Positions 33,767 to 45,800 of a DNA stretch of 64,000 nucleotides are shown here, piece after piece (the first letter of the stretch is position 1; each line of letters opens with the position of its first letter). The DNA is from Aphanomyces cochlioides. Its lineage: Eukaryota > Oomycota > Saprolegniomycetes > Saprolegniales > Verrucalvaceae. The stretch spans positions 1,302,001-1,366,000 of the forward strand of contig JAHQRK010000021.1 of assembly GCA_019828595.1 (NCBI GenBank), read 5' to 3'. Both the position numbers and the translations under genes were made by a program. The notes beneath the pieces were generated by a model. It searched no databases and was not told where the DNA came from. It worked only from the letters and a program-made list of their open reading frames with translations.

Positions 33767-36700
33767 TCATATTAAACACTTAAGAAATGACATCGCCGAG
33801 CTAGCAAGCGCAGAAAAGGCAAAGATAGCTTCATTGCATGGGACTTCATCACATAGGCTTCGCTGCATTTGAGTGATGAGATAATTTACAGCAACCCAGT
33901 CACTGTGCTTTTTCCCATTTCGTTTGCAGTCTTCACTGACACAAGCGACCCGTCTGGAATTTATCTCGGACATGTAGTGCTTTAGGTAGAGCAGAAAATT
34001 GACTCTGTTCATATAACCAGCGCTACTTACGATTGGTTTTAGTGATTTGTTGTACACCTCACATAAAACAGTGGCGAGGAGTGCGTATTGAGGAAAATTA
34101 TCAATTCGATAGCCACTATTGTTTGGCTTAGTTAGAGTACAAAAATCGGGACTACCTGGAACAGTTGACATGATTGTAGTAGTGAAATCTATCGACGAAA
34201 AAATGCACATTTCTAAAGAGATATGGTTCTCTCTTCATGGCAGTTGTGTGAATATTGCAAGCATTGTCAAATATTACAATTCGTTTTCCTTGATGTATTT
34301 TTCCATCGAGTAGCCAATATCTTAAAGGGATGTAAAGGTGATTCATGGTCAAAAAGCAGCATGAAACCAAGACAGACACCATGAGGACAGACAAAATGAA
34401 GAATACCAGGGAGTCTATGTCGATAATATGGAGCATGTTTGTTACAAATTTTGTCCTCATTAGTGTCGGATTTGTATTTCCTCAAAGGACGTATACATGG
34501 AGCCCCTGGGAACCACGAGGATTGTTTTTCATCGTGTATCACCTCACTAAGAGGCTCGTGAGATGACCTATATTCACCTTGAGGCAGTCGCTCCAGGAAT
34601 GTTGTAAAGTAAATTAATCGATGTAGTATCGGGATAATTGGTATCCACAAATTATGATTGACATCGGATAACAAATTGGAGGTAAGGAGAGCCTTGGCCA
34701 TGACAGGCATGCACGAAAACAAGGTACTGGTATCATTTGCATTGAGTTTTCTATTTTCAATGAGATTCATGATTGTCGAATGCATTAATTCAGGGTGTCG
34801 AATTAAGCCGTTTTGAACGCAAGACTCCGACGATAAATCATACAAAAAATCAGACCAAACACTAGGACAATGTTTAATAGTGCCACCACTTGAGATTGCA
34901 TCGATGAAGAGCCTCATGAATGGAGCGTTCTGACTGAGGGAGTCTAATAATTGTGATATATCAAAATTGTTGACAACATCAACATGAACCAATTCGACTG
35001 AACCATGTCTTTGGAGGCGTGCGTAAGACCTCAGTAGTTTTCTCGTTCGAGGGCAACGAATAAAAATTCTATCCGAGATTTCTAGCCCGCATGCAAGCGT
35101 GTCAACGCAAGGTATTGCGTTTTCTTCACCAGCAAGTCCAGCCCTGCATGCAACCTTTGTACCATCACCTATTATTATTGGTGCAGTGTCAAGATTGCCA
35201 CAGTGCGGGCAAGCAAATGATTTCACAAAGTTGATTCTAGCACTACATGATTGTCAAATACACTTAAAAAATTCTCTTTTGATACCTGTCTAAAATTTTC
35301 CAGCATGCTTTACGAAATAGAGGCCATGAGCAGAAGTGGATTGATACCATGCTAAATTGTTGTCGGAAAATTCGCCACGTGCCACGGAGTGTAGTTGGAC
35401 CAATAATTAGATTAAGTCGAATCATGTTACATAGTAAAAAGTCAAAGTAATGGTTTGGTGTCACAAGTAGAAGACCATGCTTTTCACCACTGGCAGCCAA
35501 TTTTTTTGTACAATAAGGATTCAAGCATTGGTAATATTTAGTTTGGACTTGGATACACGAGGTCAAATCATATACGGAGGCTTTCGCTCTGATACCATTG
35601 TCCATATCGAAAACGTAGCCACACTCACATGGGACTGAGCCGAGTTCCTCAATAGTAAATTCTTGAGATGTCAAATCTGAAATACGCCTAAACCCTCTAG
35701 CTTCAATTGTGTTTCTCATCTCCAATGCTGTAGTGGGCAAACTGACTGGGTTTGAGACATAATTCGCTTCACTGCTATCTCTAGCTTCCGATTCATTACA
35801 AAAATCAGGATCCCAAAAAATATCCCCGTGACAAGCATACCAATTTGCCGAATGTCTGCACAATTTTGAACCATGACAAAACAGACATTTGACTTCCTTC
35901 TTGCTGACTGCAACAAGCACGGATCTGTCCAAAGGATCAGCCACAGAGCAAGCACTTATATAGACAGTAGATTTATCTTGTTCTTGAATGATAAACAGAA
36001 TTCCAGGGGCAATGTCATCGAATGTCGCATCCAACCCTATCTTGATTTACCAAGAGTGAATTCAATGCTGCAACATGTGTACATTCAAACTTATCATGGT
36101 TGCAGTCTACAAATATTGAAGCAGCACGTGAATGTGACACATCGTAAGATTTATCGAGAATTAGACGTGACCTGGAATTCTTTTCTGATGAGCAATATGA
36201 ACACCAGTAAATCTCCACAGGAATGTCATAACATTGGACGAGCCCACGATATACGTGCACTGGGCGACTGTAATACACACGACTAAATGCATCATTGCAA
36301 TTTGGTAGGATATACAATTTTCCTAAGCAACTAGTTAGAAATAGTAGAAACATGAGGGTTAACCTGGAAACAAAGTTACAAGTGACTTTGTCGCTGACAA
36401 AAGTTGTAAGTATCGCGAATCCGTTGAGCACCATGAATCACTGTTGATATCTGTATGGCTAGATATATATTCGTACGCAGAGTCAGAGCTGAAACAGTAG
36501 TCATCACTCTTATCGCCTTCTCTGCCAGACGAATTATGTCCTGAGCCAAGAGCGGACGTATGATCTGCCTCCGACCCTGTGTGCGTGGAGTTGGCTCTAT
36601 CCATATAAAATCCTACAGACATTTGAGAATATTTAAGTGGTTGACTCTGCACGTGTATCTGCCTCCGAACGTTTATGAATAGAAAAAAAATGTTGTTGCG

Positions 36701-37108
36701 CCTGGTGTTGGGTGGCCAGACTATCCCTAAAGAGTTTTCTCGCTCTAGAGTAGATAACATCCGAGTAACTGTGGGCACTACAAGAACACGAGCATTGTGA
36801 ACAACGATTCCACCGGCATGCATGTATGGGTCTTCTTGTCCCACAACCTGTGCAACTGGTTTACAGTGTAATTGTGACTTAGACAGATATCACAACTTAC
36901 ACTGTTATGGAAAGGTGTATCTGAGTTGTAACTTCATTTGCCGACTCACGAGGAGGTCTGGAGGATCCCTCTCTGGTCGTTTGATCGTCCGTGCCTCTAA
37001 GCATTGTGTATCCTGTACAGCAAAGTAAGAGCACCAGTAAGAGCACCAGTCAACCTTAGCTTGTCGATAGTTATTACTTGATGATGCGTCCGGAGCTACC
37101 AATTTCAC
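33767..37108 (-). pseudogene. KDZ-family transposase, multi-exon, frame-broken
   Basis: Consecutive minus-strand segments read as one protein. About 37108-36905 is an N-terminal Lys/Arg-rich part. About 36844-36015 contains a SWIM-like C-x-H cluster (CNHDKFECTHVAALNSLL). About 36034-35264 has Cys-rich clusters (CECGYVF, CLNPYC). 35226-34267 follows a clear 3' splice (…GTAGTGCTAG) with SFACPHCG and the GFMLLFDHES segment. About 34290-34150 has FDNACN then VDRFHYYNHVNC, the KDZ catalytic and His-Cys signature. About 34100-33767 is the C-terminal part. Between HES and FDNACN the frame changes by one base near 34310 with no room for an intron, so the present copy is probably inactive. Exact exon borders are not all resolved. 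Confidence 0.75.
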
Positions 37109-37382
37109 AGCTAGGGAAAATGCGACTCTTCACGCCAGCGGTTTCAGTTATCCAGTGTTTGACTACTCCACTACAATACATTACGCTACTTCCATCTATT
37201 CGTCACATCGCATCACGACTTCGGTTTGACCGATATATTTGCTTTACTGCAGGTATGATTTCTCGATCATAGCTCAATGTCAAATCCATTTACTTTTATC
37301 CTTACACCGAGTTGTTTGAGTCGTCGACTTTATACATCTCGTTAAGGGCTGCTCGACAAACTAGTACGCATTCTTCTTTTTG

Positions 37383-38704
37383 TCAAGTTTTAGGGTCATT
37401 CCAGGGCACGGAATCGGGGAACCAATGCGGTTTTCTTGTATCTTTTGCCCAGATAGGCTTGATACCCAAGGTATCGGCCACGATATTTCGAATACGCTGT
37501 GGGAGTTTTTCAAACAATACGCATAAGAAGGAGCTTACTCTGCGCATTTCTTTTAAACTTTGAATTTCGAAGTCACAAAGAACGTTTTGCACGTTTCTTT
37601 CTTCAGAGGTCAATGCCAGAGCTTGCTGTAATAACGCAGCGCGCTCATTTCCTTCAATAGTGTATGTTTCATTCGGTTTGAAGACTTTGACGAACGACTC
37701 GTTAGGCTTGGATCCATTTATCAGTGTTATCTACGTGTAATTAATGAAATCGGTTGATCTAGCTTACTGTGAGGGAGTACAATGTCTTTGCAGGAATGAC
37801 ACGGGCTTTATTCAATAGCGAACGAACTGCCCTTTCGCTAGCCTTCCCGCCTACAGCATACTTCTTCCTGCTCAGAGCTGCATTTGGGGAAAGAACTGGG
37901 CATGTATAATTGAATTTCAAAGGAAACACTATTCGATCTGCGCAAACATTACTCAAAGCGAAAAGAATTGACACACTTACGTTCACAGAAAGCGGACAAT
38001 GTGATTGGAATGCTTTTAGATTGACATAACTCTACTAATTTGTCAACCAGAGCTTTATATACCGAATTGTCTGGCATCATATCCATTGGGTTATAACTTT
38101 CTACAATGAGAAACTACTACAAACACCATTCAAAGTGAAACTCACCCCACTTGTCAATGACCTTGATTACTCTCATGAAAGAATATGATCTCGCCAATGG
38201 CTCCCTTGAGAACTCTTGTGCGCAAACGTGTAGTGATTCATCAATTTCGCGTAGACTGCAGAATTTTACTCTTAAATCCATATCCAAACATCTTACTCTT
38301 TGATTTCTCTACAACTGCATATTTTTGACACTTGAATGTGATGAAGACACTCTATCGAGCATCCAATACGATGGAAAATCTAATGATAAAGACAATGAGA
38401 TGTTTATATTCTTGCCAGTACCTGGAACATTTGACAGACTCTTTGGGTTGCATAAAGCCAGACATTGATGGCGCCACTGCAACATTGCTTGAGGAGGATC
38501 TTGGATTGCATTCAACCAAGCCTCTGCGTTAGAAATGTCTTCATGGCTGATTAAAGGAGGACCTCCATCAGGCAGTTCTCTCAATCGCTCTTTTAAGCTG
38601 TTCTTGCTCAGACCAACGTGGCCTTTTCCAGTGGCCCATCTCAAAAGAGACACCAAAATCGTCTTGTTGAGGCAGTCTAAGTCCAAGCGCTGATGGTTGC
38701 TCAT
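37383..38704 (-). CDS. KDZ-element accessory protein, multi-exon
   Basis: Starts at 38704 (MSNHQRLDLDCLNKTILVSL). Later exons are well defined: ending 38146, then 38100-37981, 37937-37768 and 37730-37383, with introns of 45, 43 and 37 nt in consistent phase. The splice between the first exon (to about 38412) and the one ending 38146 is unresolved and may hide a frameshift. Basic and Leu-rich, with segments such as CDFEIQSLKEMRRVS and ADTLGIKPIW. No enzymatic motif is seen. Same strand and directly upstream of the transposase, so it is probably part of the transposon. Confidence 0.5.
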
Positions 38705-38772
38705 GGATAACGAAGCAAAAATATTCTAAATGCAACCGCTCACGCCATTTATGAAACTACTCAGGAAAAAAC

Positions 38773-38843
38773 TTCAACGGGACTCGAACCCGGGTCACAT
38801 CCTTTACACACAAATATACAAAACCGCTAGACTAAACAGCCTT
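38773..38843 (-). pseudogene. tRNA-like sequence (decayed tRNA or SINE head)
   Basis: The minus strand has an A-box-like TTAGTCTAGCGG and a perfect B-box GGGTTCGAGTCCCG with pairing T-stem, about 30 nt apart. The acceptor stem does not pair, and the anticodon arm pairs only loosely (GTG, His, is the best fit). It is therefore not a functional tRNA but may act as a Pol III promoter relic. Confidence 0.4.
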
Positions 38844-38859
38844 GATATACAAAGTCATG

Positions 38860-41025
38860 TATACAAACTACTAAACAAAAGACTACTAACATATACTATA
38901 GTAAACTGCACATTGTTACCAGTTATTTACAAAAGTATGAGAGCTACAATTTATTCGAGACATACTGTTGTAACTATGCTTCCAAATAACTGTTGGCGAA
39001 TACTCTACTGAAAACAAGTGCAATATTGTTTTAACTAAGAATTTGACGATACTGCTTATCGGATTCCGGTATGAAAAGAAGAAAAATTTCGATCCGCATT
39101 AGAAAAGCCAACGACTCACAATGGCTGACTCATCAAACGCCGATGGGTATGTCGAAGGGTCGAGATCTGCAAGTGACAAGTGGGTCATCAGGAGAGAATA
39201 CACGAGTAGAGATGCATCTTGTGGTGTGTGTGGGATACTCGCGTGTGTTGTTGGTGCTTGATCCACCAATCTACCATGAGAACTTTCGAACGTGTCAGAC
39301 GTCGCGAGTGGGTATCTCGAGTGGTCGAAGTTGCACAGCTTGACGTTTTTGTCCACTGGAAACTACAAAGTTCCACCTTGCTTGGGTCGAAGAATATCCA
39401 AGAACAAAGGGTACATCACGCGAGGACAAAGGGTTGCATCAAAACCAGTCTCTTCAAAGACTAGTTAGACCACTTCAACAAAACGCTGCGAGTGGCGAGT
39501 CTCTATATTCTTTTGATGGTTGAAAATGCATCTTCGTGTTGAATGCTCGCACCTCAATCAAATATATTGATTAGGTTGCAGCCACATCTTTCTTAGAGTC
39601 TCTCGATGGAGGAATAATACAAACTTTGAGGACACGCATACACAAATTCAAAGATTTCCCTCCAAAAACACTACAACAAAGTGTCAACTCTACAAAACCC
39701 CCATTCAATTAAAGCAAAAAGTCGACCAGGGAGTCAATCATCGCATTCTTTGTCATGGATATTACGTAAACCAGAGCACGTCAGGAGTGGTGACCTTGGA
39801 CCTGATTTGTCCTTAATTTGCTTTGGTTTTCCTCTCAAATCTTCTTTCGTTTGATTGAAGGCATTGTGACTACCAGAAGTCCTGAGTTGACAATTTATTC
39901 TCCGTCAATGAGTCAGTAAATGACATCTTTGCTGCCTAGAGTAATACAATTAGGGCATAGAGAGATCAAAAAAACTGGTTTGGGAATTGTGCATTGATGA
40001 TCATTTCACAAGTTGCCGAATGAATGATCATCACAGCCTTCCTCCAAGAGACAGACTTGGAAATTTTCGAGCATAAAAGCATGGGCCTACATATCCTAAA
40101 GCTTGGCGAAGGTCGTCAGCGTCTCGTACATCACCAACGACGCATGGCTTTTCAAATGACGACTGCTTATCATGTAGTATTTGCAGAAACTCTGGCTCCA
40201 AGAGGAGCCTTTTACCGTGCAGAGCCCAGTTGAGTGGAAGTCTATAAATTAAAATAGTGTGGCTGTGGCGCGATCGCGATAACACAAAGCAAACTTCCAC
40301 AAGGAAATTGCTTTTTTCCGTCTTGAGAACTTTGGGGGACTGTTTATCCCCTCCCGAGTCTCTAGAGTATTTTACTTGTAGTGCGCTTCTGGTCATCCTC
40401 TCCTGAGTCTGTAGATGATTTTCCTTGTACTATACTGCGTTTCCGAAGAACGGATCAAAATTGAAGATGGTATCAATAATGAATGAATTATTTTTGACAG
40501 TATCTTTTGCGAATATCCTTACTTTTCAAGTATTAATCTTTAGACTGAATTGTTCTGGAGATTAATTTTACACGAGGAATAAATTATCACAGTGAAATTT
40601 GGATTCACTGTCATTTTATTTTTGCACCACAGAAATCAAATTAATTGTGAGAGTTCGTTGGAGAGCTGAACGGCATATGGATACTTCAGGAAGAAGATGT
40701 GCTGTATAGGAGACATACGACAATGTTACTGCAGATGGATGTGACGTGACATACGATAAAGGTTGTAGACATGTCGACGGGAGAAAATTGGGTCCAGAGA
40801 ATGCCCAGTTTCCTTACTCTCTGTAATACCTCAAGAATGTACTGTATCGACGGTGCTTAACCGTCGATACATTCTTGTGTCGAAAATTGGCCCCTATCAG
40901 ATGGCTGACGGTATTTCATCCAAACTTTCAGGGCCAATCAAATCCCTCTATTTCTTCTAAATCGTCCAATCAAAATAGATGTCATTCATCCATTTCTGTC
41001 AGTACCAATTTCGTGCTGACAGATC
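38860..41025. other. Right part of KDZ element; no confident gene
   Basis: Plus-strand frame from the ATG at 39121 (MADSSNADGYVEGSRS...) and later FERVRRREWVSRVVEV (about 39265-39330) look coding and could be exons of a passenger gene, but no splice solution was found. The minus-strand frame 40396-40031 is open for 121 codons without motifs. The rest is AT-rich. Confidence 0.3.
40833..40876. repeat. Hairpin-forming inverted repeat
   Basis: AAGAATGTA..TATCGACGGT, a loop of five, then ACCGTCGATA.CATTCTT: an almost perfect stem of about 17 bp inside the KDZ element, near its right end. Confidence 0.7.
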
Positions 41026-41080
41026 CGTGATTGGGCTATCCATTTCAGTCTCAGCGGCTGATGCCACTGTGAGAACCTCT
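41026..41080 (-). repeat. Right terminal inverted repeat of KDZ element
   Basis: TCTCAGCGGCTGATGCCACTGTGAGAACCTC; the complement matches the left TIR beginning at 33192. Confidence 0.65.
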
Positions 41081-41089
41081 ATTACTACG

Positions 41090-41121
41090 TACTACTCTGT
41101 AAACTTTTGTAAGCACCATTT
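41090..41121 (+). repeat. Left TIR of mariner-like element
   Basis: 32 bp identical to the reverse complement of 42774-42805. Confidence 0.9.
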
Positions 41122-41462
41122 CAGTTTTGTTGATGTGAGGAAATGTAAGCATTATTTACGAGACAGCCAATCAAATCACAGTATCGCTTGATTGGAATGT
41201 ATTTAGCCAATTAAAAAGGCAAGCCTATCTATCAGCAGAACTAGTACGAGCAAGCCTACTACAAGTAATGCAAGTTGCAGTTCTGAACGATGTCAATGTC
41301 GCAAGGCAAGCTTATCGGGAGGCTGTTTGTTTTGATCAATCTGTCTTTCCCCATGTGTGGCAGCTTGTATTTGTTGGAACTTTTGTTGCGCAACGTCTCC
41401 AACATCACTGACTGCAAAGTCAAAAAAACTCGCTCCAAGACAAGCGAATCAAGGTCGTGAAA

Positions 41463-42473
41463 TCAGTCCTGGACGGCAACAATGAGTTCGTCGATTGTCC
41501 TTGGTGATTTTGTGTACTGGAGCGATTGAATCGCGTTGAAGTATCCGAGGTCCAGCACATTAAGGTCGGGACTGTTCGGTGGTTGGCATCGAACTTCGAC
41601 ATCGAATTGCGGTAAATGGCGGGACAACAAATCTTGCGGAAATTCGCCATGAGGACTGGCGTTGTCGTGCTGAATGACTAATCGTTGGCCTTCTTGAGGC
41701 CATCTTTCCTTGATTGCTGGCAGTAATTTGGCCAATATAAACTCCTCGTACACAGATTTGTTCACATTGATTGACTGAGTTTCGAGCGTGCCTCTTGGAC
41801 GATTTCGGCTTGACCGTGCGGCAGCAACTTGTTGAACAAACGGCCATAATCCCAACTTGCCATCAAACGTACAAACACCGTTCTCATCAAATCGAGACCG
41901 AGCGACACCACAGAGAAACATCACCTTGGTTCGAAAGCTTTTGCTTGTGCATTCTCGATGAGGTTCTTCTTCGTTGCATGTGATATATATCTTGCGGACG
42001 ATTTCATCCAGCCAAAACCATTTCTCGTCGACGTGTATGAGGTCAAACATCGGTTCAAAGTAGAAAGTTCTTGTATTAACGAAGTTAATACAGAACTCCA
42101 CCCTCTTGCGCTTTCCTTCTTCGGTCAAGTATGGTTTCAAGCTGTTTGTACTGCTTCGCAACAGTCCAAGAGATATCAATTTTCGCAACGTGGTGGTTGA
42201 AACTCCAACAGCCTTGGCCAAGGAGCGCAATGATCGACGAAGACGGAACGTCACATGCTCAATTTTGACAAGCAACGCTTTGAAGTCAGTTTGTTTGCGA
42301 CCACAATGTTTCCGACGGTGGTTGACAGCCCTTGCATACGGTTGCCCGTTGTGAATTGGGTCGTGGGCATCGTTCCAAATCCGTTTAACGGTTTGCCTTC
42401 CAATGCGAAACTTTTCCATGGTCTGTTTTACATGACCGTAGTCCAGTTTTCCACCAACACTGAGGGCTAGCAT
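41463..42473 (-). CDS. mariner transposase (DDD type)
   Basis: Frame open 42536-41463. The first in-frame ATG is at 42473 (336 residues), yet conserved-looking sequence (KKRRILKTGERQEVLL) extends upstream to a stop, so the original start may be lost. N-terminal HTH (FRIGRQTVKRIW...; LRSLAKAVGVSTTTLRKLI), catalytic Asp residues in IHVDEKWFWL, VIQHDNASPH and SPDLNVLDLGYF, the last 37 residues after the second. The PPNSPDLNVLDLG block is the one known from plant-type mariner-like elements. No internal stop, so it could be active or recently so. Confidence 0.85.
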   Translation of the reverse strand: MLALSVGGKLDYGHVKQTMEKFRIGRQTVKRIWNDAHDPIHNGQPYARAVNHRRKHCGRKQTDFKALLVKIEHVTFRLRRSLRSLAKAVGVSTTTLRKLISLGLLRSSTNSLKPYLTEEGKRKRVEFCINFVNTRTFYFEPMFDLIHVDEKWFWLDEIVRKIYITCNEEEPHRECTSKSFRTKVMFLCGVARSRFDENGVCTFDGKLGLWPFVQQVAAARSSRNRPRGTLETQSINVNKSVYEEFILAKLLPAIKERWPQEGQRLVIQHDNASPHGEFPQDLLSRHLPQFDVEVRCQPPNSPDLNVLDLGYFNAIQSLQYTKSPRTIDELIVAVQD

Positions 42474-42773
42474 GAAGAGCAGCACTTCTTGTCTTTCGCC
42501 GGTCTTCAAGATTCGGCGCTTCTTTCCAACAAGCACTCAATATCCATACGTTTGCAAATCAACAATGCCCAATGAATTTCATGTGGGTGTAACATACTAG
42601 TAGTATCTGTGTCTACTAGACATTACTAGAGTAAAATTTGGTTGGTTGCGAACTTCCGTTGAAGTTCTTGACATTCTCTTCGCTGCATTCGCTTGCCAGT
42701 GGATTGAGGGGGTTCCTAAACGATTTTTAGCCAATGAAATTCGTTTTTGAATGATTTACATCAACCCAACAGC

Positions 42774-42805
42774 AAATGGTGCTTACAAAAGTTTACAGAG
42801 TAGTA
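42774..42805 (-). repeat. Right TIR of mariner-like element
   Basis: Reverse complement of 41090-41121, 32 of 32 bases. Confidence 0.9.
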
Positions 42806-42825
42806 GTATTTATTACCCAAGTGAG

Positions 42826-45800
42826 TATCAGCTTGCATTGACACGTTGTCTGTTGTTGAGTTCTTAAGGATGAGGGTGCGCTCTTGGCGAGGCACCAATT
42901 TCATCTCTCGATCATCTTGATGGGTGCTAGAACTTGTGATGGCAATGTGATGTGGAATATTGCATCAATGCGATATGAATAGCGTTATGAATTTCGTATT
43001 CCTTTACTTAAATCAAGTATAGCGTATTTCAATCATCGTAGCCATCAATTTCTTCCTTCAATTGCATCGTCAACGCGATCCTTTTGGCATGGAGATCCTA
43101 TATGGCTACAGTTCAATGAAACTAGACTTGAAAAGAAGACTTTAAATGCTAGTACTGCACCAATGTATGGATTACAGGTAGATCAAGTCAACAACGCAAG
43201 CACTATGCAAGCTGTCCGTGTCGACCACGCTCCATAACGTCTCAAGTTCTACCTGTAGGCGATCATGAACGTGAACACTCGTCGTAGATCATTTCAGCAG
43301 GAACTAGCGATGGCTGCAAATGCGTCAACGAAAAATACACCTCGTGACAGAGTGCTCAAAGGCGATAATGTGGATGATGATGTGTTCTAGGCCATAGAAC
43401 ACACACAACATTCAATGCCCCAGCTCTAACCCCAACCATTCACTTGTTCCTCCAGAAAACCAGGGAAGAGTCGATCAGGCATGCCAAATTCGTGCCCTCC
43501 ACTGCCTTCCCAATGAGCAAGCCCCCTTGAGTTTGGTCCCAAGGTCACACTTCCAAGCTATACCTCGCTCTCACTGGATTGCAGAGTTGGTAAGCACACA
43601 TGGCATCTCCTTCACGCCCCGCTGAACCAGTCACTCTATGCCGTTTTCTGCCCATAAATCCGAGCGACATGAATAGAAGCCGTCGATCATGTCGAGTTGT
43701 TCGTCGCTTGAGATCTCGCTGAACATCGCAATCAACTCTTTGACATGTCGTGGCGGCTGCACAATGCCGTCGTCGAATTTCGGTGAGCGGCATCAAAACT
43801 CAGTGTGGGGATCATGGACAGCATATATCGGTGGATCGGGCGATGTGCATTGGACATATAAATTCTGGCGCAACGATGAGCCACGACTGAAGAAGAACCG
43901 CCACCAAGCTGTGGATGCTCGCTCGCATGCCTCGTCAATTTCCTCACCTCCGCGTACTAGAAGACACCAATTCGTCATGTTTCTCACTTCCGCGTACTAG
44001 AAGACGCCAATTCAGAATCGCATGTCGCTCGGATGTATGACCTTGAGCGCTATTTTGTCTGGTCGTCAATGCACTCATGTCCTCATTTAAAACTTTACCA
44101 TGGCAGCGCGCACGATTCCTGTTTATCAACATTACGCGGGTGTTCATGCTGGGACTCGTCCTTCTGCCGTTGATGAACGCCAGACGCCAGCTCAAGTTGG
44201 AGCAAGTTCGCTTGCATTGCAATGTCTGAGGCGTTCAATGTCTTCGAAGGCTGAAGACATTGAAGTCATTGATGAGCAACATCCTGAGAAGTATCGCAAT
44301 GGGCGGAAAAGTTATACGTTTGGCTCGAACGTTGTCAGTGCACGGAGATTTGTGCGAGGTCAACGAGACGAGCACGGAGTTGCCTCTTCGTCACCAGCTT
44401 GAAGCCTTTCTAGCAGCATGCGCACGAGACAACTACACAGGACGCATGGAACATGATGAGATGCAGAGCCGACGCAACATTGTGGAATAACGGCTTACCG
44501 CTGTTGAAGCGAGAGCACACAACAACAACCTGCGTGGCGGCATGTCACCAACATTAGCTGAATTGTGACCTCGCGAGGGCAAGAGCTTGGGGATCATTTG
44601 CAAGTCATCCCCACTGCGGCGATATTCACGCCGGTTGTCGTTGTGTGCTCTCGCTTCAACGGCGGTAAGTCGATATTCCACGATGTTGAGCCGGTTGATC
44701 ATCTCGTCACGTTCCAAACGTCGCGTCTGGTAGTCTCGTGCGTATGCAGCTTGAAAGGCTTCAAGCTGGTGACGAAGAGGTTCCACATTTGCTGGCGCGT
44801 TGGGCGCATCAGGCGTTGCAGCAGTCTGGCGCGCTGTCATGGTAAATTTCCAAGTGGGGACGTGAGTGCGTTGACTCTACATGGCCGTCGTCGGCTTCAA
44901 CATTTCGAGTTCTTTCATGCGTCGCCTCGTCAAACTCCAGGTCGCCGATTGAGTTGACTGTCGACATTCCACGACGTGGTTTCTTGTCTCAAGACTGTAG
45001 AGCATACAAAGAAAGACGTGAGACGCTTCTTGGTGGATTGGTCGATGTGCTTGGACATGTTATACCTTCTGGCATAACGAACGTCCATCCCACGCGCGAT
45101 GCGGCTCAATTGGAGTGACATCCTGCGGGTATGCATTATCTCTTCACGACTGTCTTGCTCCATTTGGTGCTGGAACGCAATTATTTCTTGGAGGAAAGCT
45201 TGCACCACTTCCGACATCTCGCCAGTCTCGTCCATTGGCTCGTACGGTGGGTACAGTGCGCCGACGTTCCCCCTGGCGGTTCACCTCCACCAGCTAAAAC
45301 CTCAAAATCGTTGGCATACAATGCGCCATCGCCATGGTCTCGAGATTGCCCAGCTGAGATTGGGCGGGATCGCAAGACCATCGAAAACTCCTCACGACTG
45401 CGTTTCGCCTTTCGCGTCATCTCACCAAGGTCGTTGGTTCCAACTGCCCGTTCTCCACTGTGGCATTCGTTTCACAACAATCTATCAGACGTAAAAGGGC
45501 CAGATTGGTGCAGTCCTCGCTGTCTAAATGCAGGTGCATCGAATGTGCACGAGATGGCTCCTCGACCAGTCTGCTCCTTACTAAGTGGTAGCCGTTGGTC
45601 AAGATTTGAATGGACGGGCAGCTGAACCCCTTTGGAACGAGCGGGGCGTCTGCTCGACCCCACTCTCTTAGGACACAAACAAAGGTTTCGATTCAAAGTC
45701 GTCATTGTCAAGGCTCAGCAATGCCACAATTTGGAGCAGCATTCCATTGATATTCTCTCATGCAGGTTGCGCATTCATCTTGTGAGGAAACGCACGAGGA

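Larger units (their letters stand above)
33192..41080. mobile_element. KDZ-type DNA transposon, ~7.9 kb
   Basis: Bounded by imperfect inverted repeats starting GAGGTTCTCACAGT (left 33192-33247, right 41026-41080 inverted). Inside, the minus strand carries a KDZ transposase and an upstream accessory gene. No clear target duplication is visible; the right end touches a mariner element. AT-rich throughout, unlike the flanking gene-rich DNA. Confidence 0.65.
41083..42812. mobile_element. mariner-like element (plant-type)
   Basis: A 32-bp exact inverted repeat (41090-41121 and 42774-42805) encloses a transposase of 336-357 codons. The repeat begins TACTACTCTGTAAAC. The outermost bases differ between the ends, and a TA target duplication could not be fixed by eye. 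It abuts the right TIR of the KDZ element. Confidence 0.85.
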
